From an uncultured Desulfosarcina sp. (GTDB lineage Bacteria; Desulfobacterota; Desulfobacteria; Desulfobacterales; Desulfosarcinaceae), in NCBI RefSeq assembly GCF_963668215.1, contig NZ_OY764190.1:5332001-5396000 (forward strand): a stretch of DNA of 64,000 nucleotides, read 5' to 3'. Below are positions 1 through 8,935 of the stretch, one piece after another (within the stretch, counting starts at the first letter, position 1; each line of letters begins with the position of its first letter). Made by a program: the position numbers and the translations under genes. The notes below the pieces were generated by a model. The model was not told the origin of the DNA. It saw only the letters and a list, made by a program, of their open reading frames with translations, and ran no database searches.

Positions 1-2
1 TG

Positions 3-263
3 GTCCAGCGGCTGCCCAATCGGTTTCAACATGCCGTCGAAGCGGTGAATGCCGGTATCTGTGCGCTGCTGTTCACCGTCATCTGCCGTCAGTGCGTGAT
101 TTACGCCCTGGACCTGAAAGCCAGCGGCGAGGTCTCCATGACCCTGCAAATGCCCCTTTTCCCCTTCGTGTTCGGCATTGCCCTGGGATCGGCCATGCTC
201 AGCGTGGTCCTTTACGTCAGTTGTCTGTCATGGTCGCTCAAGGCCCTCGAATCGTCTGCATGA
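3..263 (+). CDS. TRAP transporter small permease (DctQ-type), C-terminal fragment
   Basis: The reading frame is open from the left edge and ends with TGA at 261-263, so only about 86 residues are present. The visible part holds two hydrophobic stretches separated by a short polar segment with the run MTLQMPLFPFVFG, which resembles the last two membrane helices of DctQ small permeases. These proteins pair with the large permease to move dicarboxylates or related organic acids using a sodium gradient and a periplasmic binding protein. A DctM gene follows 48 bp downstream in the same direction, which is the usual order. The binding protein is presumably further upstream, outside the window. The assignment depends partly on this context. 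Confidence 0.75.
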   Translation, partial: VQRLPNRFQHAVEAVNAGICALLFTVICRQCVIYALDLKASGEVSMTLQMPLFPFVFGIALGSAMLSVVLYVSCLSWSLKALESSA

Positions 264-311
264 TGCCCAACAGCCCCCGTTTTTCACCGCAATGAACAAA
301 AGGAAGCCCCG

Positions 312-1613
312 ATGAGTCCCACTTTGGCCGGTATTGTCGGCCTCGTTTTACTGTTCGTTCTGATTTTTTCCAAAATGCCGGTCGGTTTTCTGATGGCCCT
401 TTTGGGGGTTGTCGGTTTTGCCTACCTGGTGACGGTGGACGCCGCGCTCAATCTCATGGCCAAGGATCTGTTCGACGTTTTCGGATCGTACAGCCTGACC
501 GTGATCCCCCTGTTTATTCTCATGGGTCAGATCGCCTTTCATTCCGGCATCAGCAGCCGCCTGTTCAAAGTCGCCTACACCTTTATCGGCCACTGGCCGG
601 GCGGAATGGCCGTGGCTACCTTGGGCGCCTGCACCGGATTTTCGGCCATCTGCGGCTCCACCAACGCCACGGCCGCCACCATGGCCGCCGTGACGCTGCC
701 CGAAATGAAAAAATACGGTTACCGGGATAGTCTGGCCACCGGTGTGGTGGCCGCCGGTGGAAGCATCGGCATCCTCATTCCGCCCAGCGTCATCTTTATC
801 GTTTATGGAATCATGACCGAACAGTCCATCGGCAAACTGTTCATGGCCGGCATCGTTCCCGGCATCCTGTTGACCGGGCTGTTCATTCTGACGGTTGTGA
901 TCTGGGCGACGCTGAAGCCTGAAATCGCTCCCCGCGGCCCCAGAGCCACCGTAAAGGAAAAATTGGCTTCGCTTTCCGGTCTGATCGAGACTCTGATTCT
1001 GGTCGTTCTGGTGATGGGCGGGCTCTTCTTCGGCATCTTCACCCCCACGGAAGCCGGCGCCATCGGCGCCATGGGCACCCTGATCATCGCCGTCGCCCGA
1101 CGCAATATCGATTGGAAAGGATTTGTTCAGGCCCTTTTCGAAACCACCCGCATCTCCTGCATGGTGCTGGTCATCGTGGCCGGGGCCACCATTTTCGGCC
1201 ACTTTCTGGCCATTACCCGGATTCCCTTCGATGTGGCCGGTTGGGTCACCGGCTCCAACCTGCCGTCGTATCTCGTCATGGCCCTGATCATCGGTGTCTA
1301 TCTGATCGGCGGCTGTTTCATCGATGCCCTGGCCTTTATCATGCTGACGGTGCCAATCTTTTACCCGGTCGTCGTCTCCATGGGCTACGATCCCATCTGG
1401 TTCGGCGTCATCATCGTCCTGGTCACCCAGATCGGGGTGATCACCCCGCCGGTGGGGGTGAACGTCTACGTGGTCAGCGGCGTCGCCCGTACGGTTCCTC
1501 TGGAGGTCATATTCAAGGGCGTCATTCCTTTGTTGATCGCCCTGGTGGTCGGCGTGCTGATCATGATCCCCTTCCCTCGGATCGCCCTTTTGCTGCCGCA
1601 GCTGATGCATTAA
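312..1613 (+). CDS. dctM: TRAP transporter large permease DctM
   Basis: A 433-residue integral membrane protein with about a dozen hydrophobic helices, the normal size for DctM. Family landmarks include the loop with GACTGFSAICGSTNATAATM near residue 110-130, GSIGILIPPSVIFIVYG near 155, and the second-half repeat ending in TQIGVITPPVGVN near 375. It forms the translocation channel for an organic acid delivered by a periplasmic binding protein. The ATG is preceded by AAGGAAG at a good distance. It is co-transcribed with the small permease fragment upstream, and a strong hairpin follows the stop codon directly. The substrate cannot be read from the sequence. Confidence 0.95.
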   Translation: MSPTLAGIVGLVLLFVLIFSKMPVGFLMALLGVVGFAYLVTVDAALNLMAKDLFDVFGSYSLTVIPLFILMGQIAFHSGISSRLFKVAYTFIGHWPGGMAVATLGACTGFSAICGSTNATAATMAAVTLPEMKKYGYRDSLATGVVAAGGSIGILIPPSVIFIVYGIMTEQSIGKLFMAGIVPGILLTGLFILTVVIWATLKPEIAPRGPRATVKEKLASLSGLIETLILVVLVMGGLFFGIFTPTEAGAIGAMGTLIIAVARRNIDWKGFVQALFETTRISCMVLVIVAGATIFGHFLAITRIPFDVAGWVTGSNLPSYLVMALIIGVYLIGGCFIDALAFIMLTVPIFYPVVVSMGYDPIWFGVIIVLVTQIGVITPPVGVNVYVVSGVARTVPLEVIFKGVIPLLIALVVGVLIMIPFPRIALLLPQLMH

Positions 1614-1614
1614 A

Positions 1615-1643
1615 AAAACCACACGGTCTTCCCGTGTGGTTTT
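1615..1643. terminator. Bidirectional rho-independent terminator
   Basis: A perfect 12-bp stem (AAAACCACACGG / CCGTGTGGTTTT) with a 5-nt loop lies right after the dctM stop. The A-run on the left and T-run on the right make it work in both directions, ending dctM from the left and the lipoprotein gene at 1708-2661 from the right. Confidence 0.9.
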
Positions 1644-1707
1644 CTGGAGTTTATATGAGGCTTCGACTTCTTTGCGAAGCCCGAAAACGTGACGAACTTA
1701 TAAATTA

Positions 1708-2661
1708 TTAAAAAGTTTTGCTGATCCGGCCCGCTTCGCGGTTCCTGAAAATCAGTTCTCCCGGGAAAACGGACTCGTTGTATTCGATCTTGCCGTGGGA
1801 GATGGCACCCGGCTGTAGAACGCTGTCCAGGCTGTTGCTGATCGTACATTCCACCCGGTTGCCCTGGTTGTCCAGCAGGATGAAATGGTCGGGATGGGTA
1901 GTGATGACCTGCGCGCTCACATTTTTCACCCACACGTACAAGGAGCCGGGTCCCATGTCGTGAACAGCCATTTCGGCGATTCCGTTGCCGGTATAGGTAC
2001 GAAGCCTCTTGTTGCGCTGTTCGCGGGATTGCTCCCACGCCTGCCGATGCTTCTTCTCGAGATTGCGGGCAGCTTGCGCCTCGCGCGCCTTTTGTTGTTG
2101 CACCAGCCGCGCTTCGTAAAAGGCCACCTTTTTCTGGTAACGGGCATTGTCGGGATCCAGCGCCAGCAATTGACGGTAGAGTTTCAGGTTTAACGCGGCA
2201 TTGGATGCCGGAACCGGTCGGACCTTCTTTTCCAGGGCCGCGATCTTGTCGAGCCGCTCCTGTTCCACCTTCCGCCTTGCAGCCGCATTCATCTCGGCTT
2301 CGCGCCGACGACGCTCCGCGGCTTCCACTTGTTCAAGGCGCACAGCTTCCTCCCGGGTCCAGGCCGCTTCCAGATCTTCACCGACGGCGACCACCAGGCC
2401 GTTTTCAAAGGCAACCGGGGTGCACAGGCCGGTGGTTACCGTTTCCTGGTTCGATGTCCCGGACTTGGTCTGGTAATAGAAAATCGAACGGCTGCTCCCG
2501 ATATCTTTGCGAAGATCGGGCGGCCCCAGGGCCTCGAGGACGGCTCCCTGTGAATCTCCCTTTTGAATGCGATCCAGTGCATTGACATTCTTATTGATTT
2601 TCATATGGACGCATCCTGTCAGCAGGAATGCGATCAAGATAAGGATCGCCCCGATTCGCAT
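1708..2661 (-). CDS. Lipoprotein with SmpA-like N-terminal region and coiled coil
   Basis: A 317-residue predicted lipoprotein. The ATG at 2661 was chosen because GAAGGAG sits just upstream and the protein then begins with a clean signal peptide ending in the lipobox LLTGC. Residues after the lipid cysteine (KINKNVNALDRIQKG...GPPDLRKDI) resemble the short SmpA/OmlA or DUF3192 fold that often starts outer-membrane lipoproteins. Residues about 95-215 are charged and alanine/arginine rich, predicted coiled coil with a TPR-like piece. The C-terminal ~90 residues look like a beta domain (YVWVKNVSAQVITTHPDHF). Function unknown. It ends against the shared terminator and lies downstream of gpt. Confidence 0.75.
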   Translation of the reverse strand: MRIGAILILIAFLLTGCVHMKINKNVNALDRIQKGDSQGAVLEALGPPDLRKDIGSSRSIFYYQTKSGTSNQETVTTGLCTPVAFENGLVVAVGEDLEAAWTREEAVRLEQVEAAERRRREAEMNAAARRKVEQERLDKIAALEKKVRPVPASNAALNLKLYRQLLALDPDNARYQKKVAFYEARLVQQQKAREAQAARNLEKKHRQAWEQSREQRNKRLRTYTGNGIAEMAVHDMGPGSLYVWVKNVSAQVITTHPDHFILLDNQGNRVECTISNSLDSVLQPGAISHGKIEYNESVFPGELIFRNREAGRISKTF

Positions 2662-2693
2662 GGCGACGTTCTCCTTCACCTGAATTACGGGGA

Positions 2694-3197
2694 TCAAGGT
2701 TGATGATCCCGGTTTTTGCGCCCCACAATGGGCTGGGCAAACTGGATCTCCGAGTCCCAGGGGAACAGGATCCAGGTATCCTGGCTGACTTCGGTCATGA
2801 ACGTGTCCACCAGGGGGCGGCCCGCCGGCTTGGCGTAAACCGTGGCAAAATGGGCCTTGGGTACCATCTCTCGCACAAGCCGGGCCGTTTTTCCCGTATC
2901 GACCAGATCGTCGACCAGCAGCCAGCCTTCGCCGTCGCCGCTCGTCGATTTGAGGATCTGAATCTGCCCCTGCTGACGGCCAGCGTAGCTCGCAATGCAG
3001 ACCGTGTCAACGATTCGAATGTCCAGTTCTCGGGCGATGATCGCCGCCGGAACGAGCCCGCCCCGGGTGATGGCGATAATACCCTGCCACGGTCCCGATT
3101 CCATCAGCCGCCAGGACAGTGCCCTGGCATCGCGCTGAAGCTGCTCCCACGAGATGGGAAATGTACGCCGATACGGTTCCTTGTTCTTGTCGGTCAT
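2694..3197 (-). CDS. gpt: Xanthine (guanine) phosphoribosyltransferase
   Basis: A 167-residue type I phosphoribosyltransferase that joins PRPP to xanthine/guanine for purine salvage. The PRPP-binding motif WLLVDDLVDTGKTA is intact near residue 91-105, and the N-terminal IIAITRGGLVPAAIIAREL loop matches Gpt family members. Length is close to E. coli Gpt (152 aa) with a slightly longer N terminus. Its ATG overlaps the stop codon of the upstream iron alcohol dehydrogenase (ATGA), indicating translational coupling. Why a purine salvage enzyme is coupled to an aldehyde/alcohol cluster is not obvious. Hypoxanthine or other base specificity cannot be ruled out. Confidence 0.88.
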   Translation of the reverse strand: MTDKNKEPYRRTFPISWEQLQRDARALSWRLMESGPWQGIIAITRGGLVPAAIIARELDIRIVDTVCIASYAGRQQGQIQILKSTSGDGEGWLLVDDLVDTGKTARLVREMVPKAHFATVYAKPAGRPLVDTFMTEVSQDTWILFPWDSEIQFAQPIVGRKNRDHQP

Positions 3198-4456
3198 CGG
3201 ATCTGAAGGCTGCCCTTTTTTACTGTATTTACATCCAGGGGTGTCCCCGCCCAGGCGTGGGACATGACCATCAACAGGTCATCTTTGTCCAGTTCTTCGG
3301 GGTTGTAGAAAATCGACCCGTCTCCCATCGCTTTTTCGGCGATGGCTTCCAATTTGTCCGCCGGTACGCGCTCCTGCCCATCGGGACTGACGACCTCCTT
3401 GAAAAACCGCGCATGGGCGCCTCCGGTTTCCTGGTGCAGATGCTGGTTGAGCTGCCGGATCATGGCGATCACCTGCTGCGCCCGCAGATGCACCGGCGTG
3501 CGGGCCACCGCCTGGGCTCCTGCCAAAGGCAGCAGCAGTCGGGCGGTGAAACGGCTGTTTTTGTGCATGTTGTATTCCAGCCCGTAGGGCAGCAGGATCG
3601 CCATGCAGGTCCCGTGGGGAACGCCGCACACGGCGCCCACGGAATGGCCCAGCGTATGAACCATCCCCACCATGGCGTTGGAAAAGGCCGCCCCGGCCAG
3701 ATTGGCGCCCACGGCCAAGGCCAGCCGCCCTTCCCTGTCTTCGGGATTCTTTATCACAGGCAGCAAATTTTGACTAATCAATTCAATGGCCGCAAGGGCA
3801 TGGGTGTCGCTGACGGGGTTCTTGGCAAGGCAGGTGTAGGCCTCGATGGCGTGGGTGAGGGCATCCATTCCCGTGGCCGCCGTAATCGCCGGCGGCAGGG
3901 TGAGGGTCATGCGCGTATCCAGGACCGCCGCATCCGGTACCAGAAAATAGGAGGTGAAGATCATTTTCCGGTTGTTGGCATGGTCGGCGATTACGGCCAC
4001 CAGGGTCGCTTCGGACCCCGTACCTGCGGTGGTCGGGACGGCGATCAACGGCTTCAGCGGCCGGGTGAGCCGGCCGGCTCCGGAAAACTGCATCAGATCG
4101 TCCGCGTTTTCGGATACGACGATATTCATGCCTTTGGCGGTATCCAGTACGGAGCCGCCGCCCACGGCGATGATCGAATCGCAGCGTTTGTCCCGATAAA
4201 CACCGGCCAGCCGGTTGACCACCGCAAGTTCCGAATCCGGCGGAACATCGTCTTCCACCGCACCGATGGTGACGTCGCTGGAGATGGCGGCCTGGACGAT
4301 TTCCACAAGCCCGGCGCCGGCAACACCCTTGTCGGTAACAAGCATGGGCCGCCGGGCCCCGAGCCGGTGGAGCAGCGTGGGTATCTTTTCCAGCACCCGG
4401 TGGCCGGCCAGCGTCGGCGCGGGGCAAAAAAATTCGTAATAGCCCGGAAAGTGCAT
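3194..4456 (-). CDS. Iron-containing alcohol dehydrogenase
   Basis: A 420-residue group III alcohol dehydrogenase, interconverting alcohols and aldehydes with NAD(P)H. The nucleotide motif IAVGGGSVLDTAK and the metal ligands are present: Asp and first His in DALTHAIEAY, then His residues in VHTLGHSVGAVCGVPHG. The longer reading starts at a TTG at 4462, but the ATG at 4456 is preferred because AGGAG lies six bases before it. It follows a diverged paralogue (4466-5629) at 9 bp and is upstream of gpt. With the tungsten AOR further upstream it probably handles aldehyde/alcohol redox balance. Substrate unknown. Confidence 0.92.
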   Translation of the reverse strand: MHFPGYYEFFCPAPTLAGHRVLEKIPTLLHRLGARRPMLVTDKGVAGAGLVEIVQAAISSDVTIGAVEDDVPPDSELAVVNRLAGVYRDKRCDSIIAVGGGSVLDTAKGMNIVVSENADDLMQFSGAGRLTRPLKPLIAVPTTAGTGSEATLVAVIADHANNRKMIFTSYFLVPDAAVLDTRMTLTLPPAITAATGMDALTHAIEAYTCLAKNPVSDTHALAAIELISQNLLPVIKNPEDREGRLALAVGANLAGAAFSNAMVGMVHTLGHSVGAVCGVPHGTCMAILLPYGLEYNMHKNSRFTARLLLPLAGAQAVARTPVHLRAQQVIAMIRQLNQHLHQETGGAHARFFKEVVSPDGQERVPADKLEAIAEKAMGDGSIFYNPEELDKDDLLMVMSHAWAGTPLDVNTVKKGSLQIR

Positions 4457-4465
4457 ATTCAACTC

Positions 4466-5629
4466 CTATCGGAAAAGTTTGGATCTTGCGGCGGTGATCA
4501 CATGGGCGGCGCACTGGGCCAAGGGTCCGTCGGCCGCCTGCGAGAGCAGGGTTTCGATCTGTTTGCCGTCCACCCCGGCTTCTGCCAGAGACGATGGGAT
4601 CGTACACGCCAGTTCCCCGCCCACGGCATCGAAAAATTCCCACAAAAGGGCCATGACCCGTGAAATCTTCAGGTCCGCGGCGGTGATGGCATAGGTATCC
4701 TCGCCGGTCAGCGGATACAGCAGTTCCCCGGCGCGTTGCGGGGCTGCCTTCCCGACATAGTCCACCATGTGGGGCAGCAAGACGGACAGCCCAAAGCCGA
4801 AGGAAAGGTCCGGGAAAGATGCCAGTCGAACGCCCAGTTGATGGCAGATATCGGTCGAAGTGCAGGAAAAGGCACAGCCGGCCGCCACCTGGCCGTTGAC
4901 CACCGCACAGATGCTGGATCTGCGATTTTCTTTTCTCAGGGCCATGGGCAGGTATTTGACAATCAGCCCGATGGCCGTGTGCGCGTAGGCACGCCCCATG
5001 GGGCTGCCGGCCTCGTCCAGAAAGGACTCCACGCCATGGGCCAGTGCGATCAAGGCCCCTTCCGCCAGTTCCCGGTCGTCGGTCCGTTTCATGATGGCGG
5101 GATCGATGAATGCGGCCGCCGGGGTAAGTGCCGACGCCTTCAGCCGCCGTTGGCCGTCCGAGACGTAACCGGTGGCCTCGTCTCCGTTGCCGCCCGGCGT
5201 GGCGACCAGCATCATTGGCGCCAGGGCGGCAGTCTCGACGGCATCATTGCCCTGGCTGTCCTCAAAGGCTGCCGGGTCCCGGCCGGCGAGGGTCGCGTTC
5301 AGGCATTTGGCCATGTCCACGACCGCCCCGCTGCCTACCGCGATCAGGCTGTCGCAGCCCCCGTCCCGATAGACCGATGCCAAGACGGGCATAAGCTCCG
5401 GCTGCACCCGGCCGGTGATCCGATCGTATACGCCCAGGGTCAACCCCGACGTACGGAAGGCATCGATGACGGCTTTCAGCCGCTTTTTATCGTCAGGATC
5501 GCCGTTGGCCAGAATCAGCGGCGTTCTGGCACCCACAGCGGCCAGTTCGACGGGCAGGTGATCCAGGGCGTGGCTGCCGCAATTAATCTTCAGGGGACAT
5601 TTGAAAAAAAACGCTTCGGGCAAAGTCAT
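4466..5629 (-). CDS. Diverged iron-ADH family protein, metal site incomplete
   Basis: A 387-residue protein with the iron alcohol dehydrogenase fold, recognisable from SLIAVGSGAVVDMAKCLNA and LLPHMVDYV. Key motifs are altered compared with the neighbour: the first metal motif DALTHAIE reads IALAHGVE (Asp lost, first His kept), and the final histidine region GVPHG reads SFGFG (His lost), while the middle His (CHQLG) is kept. GGGS is also changed to GSGA. It has a good ribosome site (AGGAG) before the ATG. It sits between the AOR and the intact ADH, all one direction. It could be a non-catalytic partner subunit or an enzyme with changed chemistry. Confidence 0.8.
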   Translation of the reverse strand: MTLPEAFFFKCPLKINCGSHALDHLPVELAAVGARTPLILANGDPDDKKRLKAVIDAFRTSGLTLGVYDRITGRVQPELMPVLASVYRDGGCDSLIAVGSGAVVDMAKCLNATLAGRDPAAFEDSQGNDAVETAALAPMMLVATPGGNGDEATGYVSDGQRRLKASALTPAAAFIDPAIMKRTDDRELAEGALIALAHGVESFLDEAGSPMGRAYAHTAIGLIVKYLPMALRKENRRSSICAVVNGQVAAGCAFSCTSTDICHQLGVRLASFPDLSFGFGLSVLLPHMVDYVGKAAPQRAGELLYPLTGEDTYAITAADLKISRVMALLWEFFDAVGGELACTIPSSLAEAGVDGKQIETLLSQAADGPLAQCAAHVITAARSKLFR

Positions 5630-5648
5630 CCACTTCTCCTTGAATCGT

Positions 5649-8069
5649 CTATAGACCGGTCACGGTGCGCAGGTAAATCATCACCCGTCCCGTTATTTTT
5701 CGAAAAATCGGCCATTTTGGATATCGTCTGACCGCCAATGATGCCAGGATTTTGGGCAGTAGGTAAACCTCGACCGCGTCAAGTACGCGGACCACGGTGC
5801 AGGCCGCGGGAATATCCCCATCGACAACCAGCCTGTCCCGGGCCACCGCCAGAGCTGTCGGCTCCTGAAACGTGAACAGGAGCATCGCCGCCTCGATATT
5901 TTTTATGGTCATGCGCATATCGATCAGGCGCCTTTGGTCGTCCGAACCCAGGTATCTCACTTTCCCGTTGCGATCCTTGCCGACCACCATGGCCGGACCG
6001 TCCGGAGCGACGGTCAATGCAAAGGTGAATCCATCGGGAAGGGTAGCGAAAGCCTCACCAACCGCTTTATCGACCCGGGCCGCGGCCTGGACAGCCCGCC
6101 CCACAAACCACAGCATGATCGCCAGATACAGCCGCTTGACGGGCTTGCCTCCCGGCGAAACCATCTTGAAAGCCATTGACCGTTCATCCGCGCCAAGCTC
6201 CCACTTGGGTTCGATACCAAGCCGTTTCAGACATTTTTGACTTGGAACGCCCCGAAAATCGTATCCCCGCAATTGGTAGTAGGCATCCAGCATGGGTTGC
6301 AGCGGGACGGTCCGTTGCTTGGCGTCGCAGCCGCGCCCCTCTTTAAGGAAGCGTCCGGGCAAAGTGTCGTCCTTGCGTGAAATGCCCTCGGCAGTGTTCA
6401 TGTAGCGCTCCAGCACATGGATGCGTTCACCGGCCTTGAGCATCTGCCATTGATTCAGCGGCAGTCCTGTCACCGATCGCCACAGCTTCGAAAAAATGCT
6501 GATATCCATGAGCAGGATGGCCATGGACGGCAGAAACTGCATGAACAGCCGCAGCAAAAATTTCGGGGTATATTTGACGATGGGCGGTTCCAGCACATAG
6601 GCATAGGAGGTGAACTGGCAGGTGTGCAGGGAGTTTACGGCCGCGTATAAATTTTCGAAAAATTTGACGAAGCGGGCTTTTGCGCGGATGGTATAGGGGT
6701 TGAGGAAACCGAAGGCCACTTCCAGGGCAAAGGTGGTGGCGGACAGATGGCAGGCCCCCCGGTTGGCCACAGCGTAGGCCAGTCCCTGCCCCCAGGCGCC
6801 TCTGGGATCGTAGGCCGGCATTTCCAGGCCCTTGATCTGGATGGCGAAATCGGCGCCCCCGTATGTTTCGGACAACCGCCGCGTGCCGTCGGCCATTTCG
6901 CTTCCGAATCCTTTTCGATGGGCCATGTCGTCCAGGGCTTCCAAAATGCCCGCTTCCTTGCCGAATTTCAAATCGGTGGCGATCAGTCCTTTTTCGCCGG
7001 CCTCCATACACCAGGCCAGCACGGAACCGGCGGAGATGGTATCCATGCCCAGTTGCCCGCAGCGATCGGAAAAGGCCGTGATTTGATCCGGATCGAAAAT
7101 GCCCAGATTGGGGCCCAGCAGTCCGATGCTTTCGTATTCCGGGATCTGGTGGACGCTGCCGTCGGCATGGGTGCCTTTGTGTCCGCACATGATCGAACAG
7201 GGCTTGCAGGTGCTCGGACGGGCGTTGTAGCGCTGCCGCAGCTCCTCGCCGGAAACCCGATCCGCCTGGGGATGGCTTCCCTCCCGGAAATTGTTCACCG
7301 GTAGAATACCCCCTTCGTTGCACCAGTTGACGTGGCTGCTGGTGCCAAATTGGCGATAGTTCTTGGATGTGACCGGATTTTTATCGATATAGCGCGCCGC
7401 GCGTTTTTTCGCTTTGGAGAACAGTTTGGGGTTGGAAGGGACGACTTTGTACGCCCTGCCCCGGGCGACAATGGCCTTGAGGTTCTTGGAGCCCATGACC
7501 GCTCCGAGTCCGCCGCGACCCAGAAAACGGTGGCCCGAGGCCGCATTGGCGATGCGAACCCGGTTTTCGCCGGCCGGTCCGATGGCCAGGACGCCGGACT
7601 TGCCGTCCGGATTGAGATGCTTTTGGGTATCGACGGTATCCAGCCCCCAGCAGTCGGCGGCGTCCTCGATGCGGATACCTTCGGCATCGATGACGATGAT
7701 CACCGGCGATGCTGCCTTCCCGGTGATCAGCAGTCCGTCGTACCCGGCGGTCTTGCAGGCCATGCCGAAGGGACCGCCACAGGACGAATGCACCATGATT
7801 CCGGTCAAAGGCGACTTGGTGAGGGCGGAAAACCGTCCGGTGCACGGCGCGCCCGTACCCATGAGCACCCCCATCATGAAGGCCAGATAATTTTTCTCAC
7901 CCAACGGATCGATGCCCCGCTCCATGCGGTCGTAAAGCAGCTTGAGTCCCAGGCCCTTGGCTCCCAGATATTTTCGGCGATCCTTTTCGTCGACCTGGAA
8001 TTCAGCGATATTTCCGGTAGTCAGATCGATCTCGACGATTCGGTTGCTGGTTCCGACAATTGTTTTCAT
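5649..8069 (-). CDS. Tungsten aldehyde:ferredoxin oxidoreductase with C-terminal SCP2-like domain
   Basis: An 806-residue AOR family enzyme that oxidises aldehydes to acids with ferredoxin, using a tungstopterin and a 4Fe-4S cluster. The N-terminal AOR domain starts MKTIVGTSNRIVEIDLTTG; the cluster motif CKPCSIMC is near residue 290, and the fourth cysteine is probably in LHTCQFT. The AOR part ends near residue 630. The last ~175 residues are extra and resemble a sterol-carrier-protein-2 fold (FTFALTVAPDG...RDRLVVDGDIPAACTVVRVL). The start at 8069 is preferred over an upstream ATG at 8126 because it gives the family N terminus, though its ribosome site is weak. It heads a run with two iron-ADH genes. 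Confidence 0.9.
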   Translation of the reverse strand: MKTIVGTSNRIVEIDLTTGNIAEFQVDEKDRRKYLGAKGLGLKLLYDRMERGIDPLGEKNYLAFMMGVLMGTGAPCTGRFSALTKSPLTGIMVHSSCGGPFGMACKTAGYDGLLITGKAASPVIIVIDAEGIRIEDAADCWGLDTVDTQKHLNPDGKSGVLAIGPAGENRVRIANAASGHRFLGRGGLGAVMGSKNLKAIVARGRAYKVVPSNPKLFSKAKKRAARYIDKNPVTSKNYRQFGTSSHVNWCNEGGILPVNNFREGSHPQADRVSGEELRQRYNARPSTCKPCSIMCGHKGTHADGSVHQIPEYESIGLLGPNLGIFDPDQITAFSDRCGQLGMDTISAGSVLAWCMEAGEKGLIATDLKFGKEAGILEALDDMAHRKGFGSEMADGTRRLSETYGGADFAIQIKGLEMPAYDPRGAWGQGLAYAVANRGACHLSATTFALEVAFGFLNPYTIRAKARFVKFFENLYAAVNSLHTCQFTSYAYVLEPPIVKYTPKFLLRLFMQFLPSMAILLMDISIFSKLWRSVTGLPLNQWQMLKAGERIHVLERYMNTAEGISRKDDTLPGRFLKEGRGCDAKQRTVPLQPMLDAYYQLRGYDFRGVPSQKCLKRLGIEPKWELGADERSMAFKMVSPGGKPVKRLYLAIMLWFVGRAVQAAARVDKAVGEAFATLPDGFTFALTVAPDGPAMVVGKDRNGKVRYLGSDDQRRLIDMRMTIKNIEAAMLLFTFQEPTALAVARDRLVVDGDIPAACTVVRVLDAVEVYLLPKILASLAVRRYPKWPIFRKITGRVMIYLRTVTGL

Positions 8070-8240
8070 CCGCAGAATCCCATCCGGTTTTTGTGCATGA
8101 CACGTCCTTCTATCATTCAAAACCAATTAGAAATTTGAACAATCTTCAATTATATTTGGTTGTGGTACGTCAACGCACCTTCTTGGTTTTAATCCGTGAA
8201 ATTTAAAAATAGAGGGGCGAACCCGTTCAAGGACTACCGC

Positions 8241-8897
8241 TCAGCATAGGGAAACGACCTTATCAACCAGCTTTTCGATGCCGATAGCCACGTCCTTGAT
8301 ACCAGGCCCGAGCATGTAGGCGGGAGTTGTGACGATCCTGTTTTTTTCGTCCACGTAAATATCGGCCACGGAACAATCGACGTGCTCACCGCCCATGGTT
8401 CCAATGGCGGCCGCCGTTCCGACATCGTTGCCGATGGTTACCTTCGGCGATCGGTCGGCCAGGGAACGAACCACGGTCGCCGGGGCGATGCAGATGGCGC
8501 CAATGGGCTTGCCGGCGTCCACCATCTCCGTCAACAATCGTTGGACTTCGGCATGAACCGTGCATTCGGGTCCCTTGACGGCAAAATCGCTGAGGTTTTT
8601 CGCGGCGCCGAACCCGCCGGGAACGATCAGCGCATCGATGTCCGTCGCATGAACTTCGGCGATATCCTGGATTTCACCCCTGGCGATGCGGGCCGACTCC
8701 ACCAGGACATTTCTTTTCTCGTCGGCCTCCTGCTGGGACAGATGGTCGATCACATGCAGTTGATCCATATCGGGCGCCATGCACCGCACGGCAACACCGG
8801 CTCGATCCAGAAACAGCAGCGTCAAAACCGCCTCGTGAATTTCGGCGCCGTCAAAAACGCCGCATCCGGCCAGAAGCACACCGATGGTCTTGCTCAT
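8241..8897 (-). CDS. elbB: ElbB-type DJ-1/PfpI family protein (glyoxalase III-like)
   Basis: A 218-residue class I glutamine-amidotransferase-like protein of the DJ-1/PfpI superfamily, matching the length of E. coli ElbB (217 aa). The opening KTIGVLLAGCGVFDGAEIHEAV and the nucleophile-elbow region KPIGAICIAPATVV with its cysteine are characteristic. ElbB has weak glyoxalase activity and was once linked to isoprenoid synthesis; its real role is unsettled. The ATG at 8897 has AAGGAT upstream. The gene lies 38 bp after a hot-dog thioesterase gene in the same direction and upstream of the AOR, so a part in aldehyde or glycation damage handling is possible but inferred. Confidence 0.87.
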   Translation of the reverse strand: MSKTIGVLLAGCGVFDGAEIHEAVLTLLFLDRAGVAVRCMAPDMDQLHVIDHLSQQEADEKRNVLVESARIARGEIQDIAEVHATDIDALIVPGGFGAAKNLSDFAVKGPECTVHAEVQRLLTEMVDAGKPIGAICIAPATVVRSLADRSPKVTIGNDVGTAAAIGTMGGEHVDCSVADIYVDEKNRIVTTPAYMLGPGIKDVAIGIEKLVDKVVSLC

Positions 8898-8935
8898 TTT
8901 ATATCCTTTCCTTTCCCAATCCAAAGTGGGGGATC

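Noticed and set aside
348..1622. 424-codon frame opposite dctM
   Set aside because: The translation is rich in Asp, His, Gln and Gly with no domain, the mirror of a hydrophobic gene; dctM is unambiguous.
8127..8240. Promoter candidate before the AOR gene
   Set aside because: TTGACG and TATAAT are only 13 bp apart, too close for a standard sigma-70 promoter.
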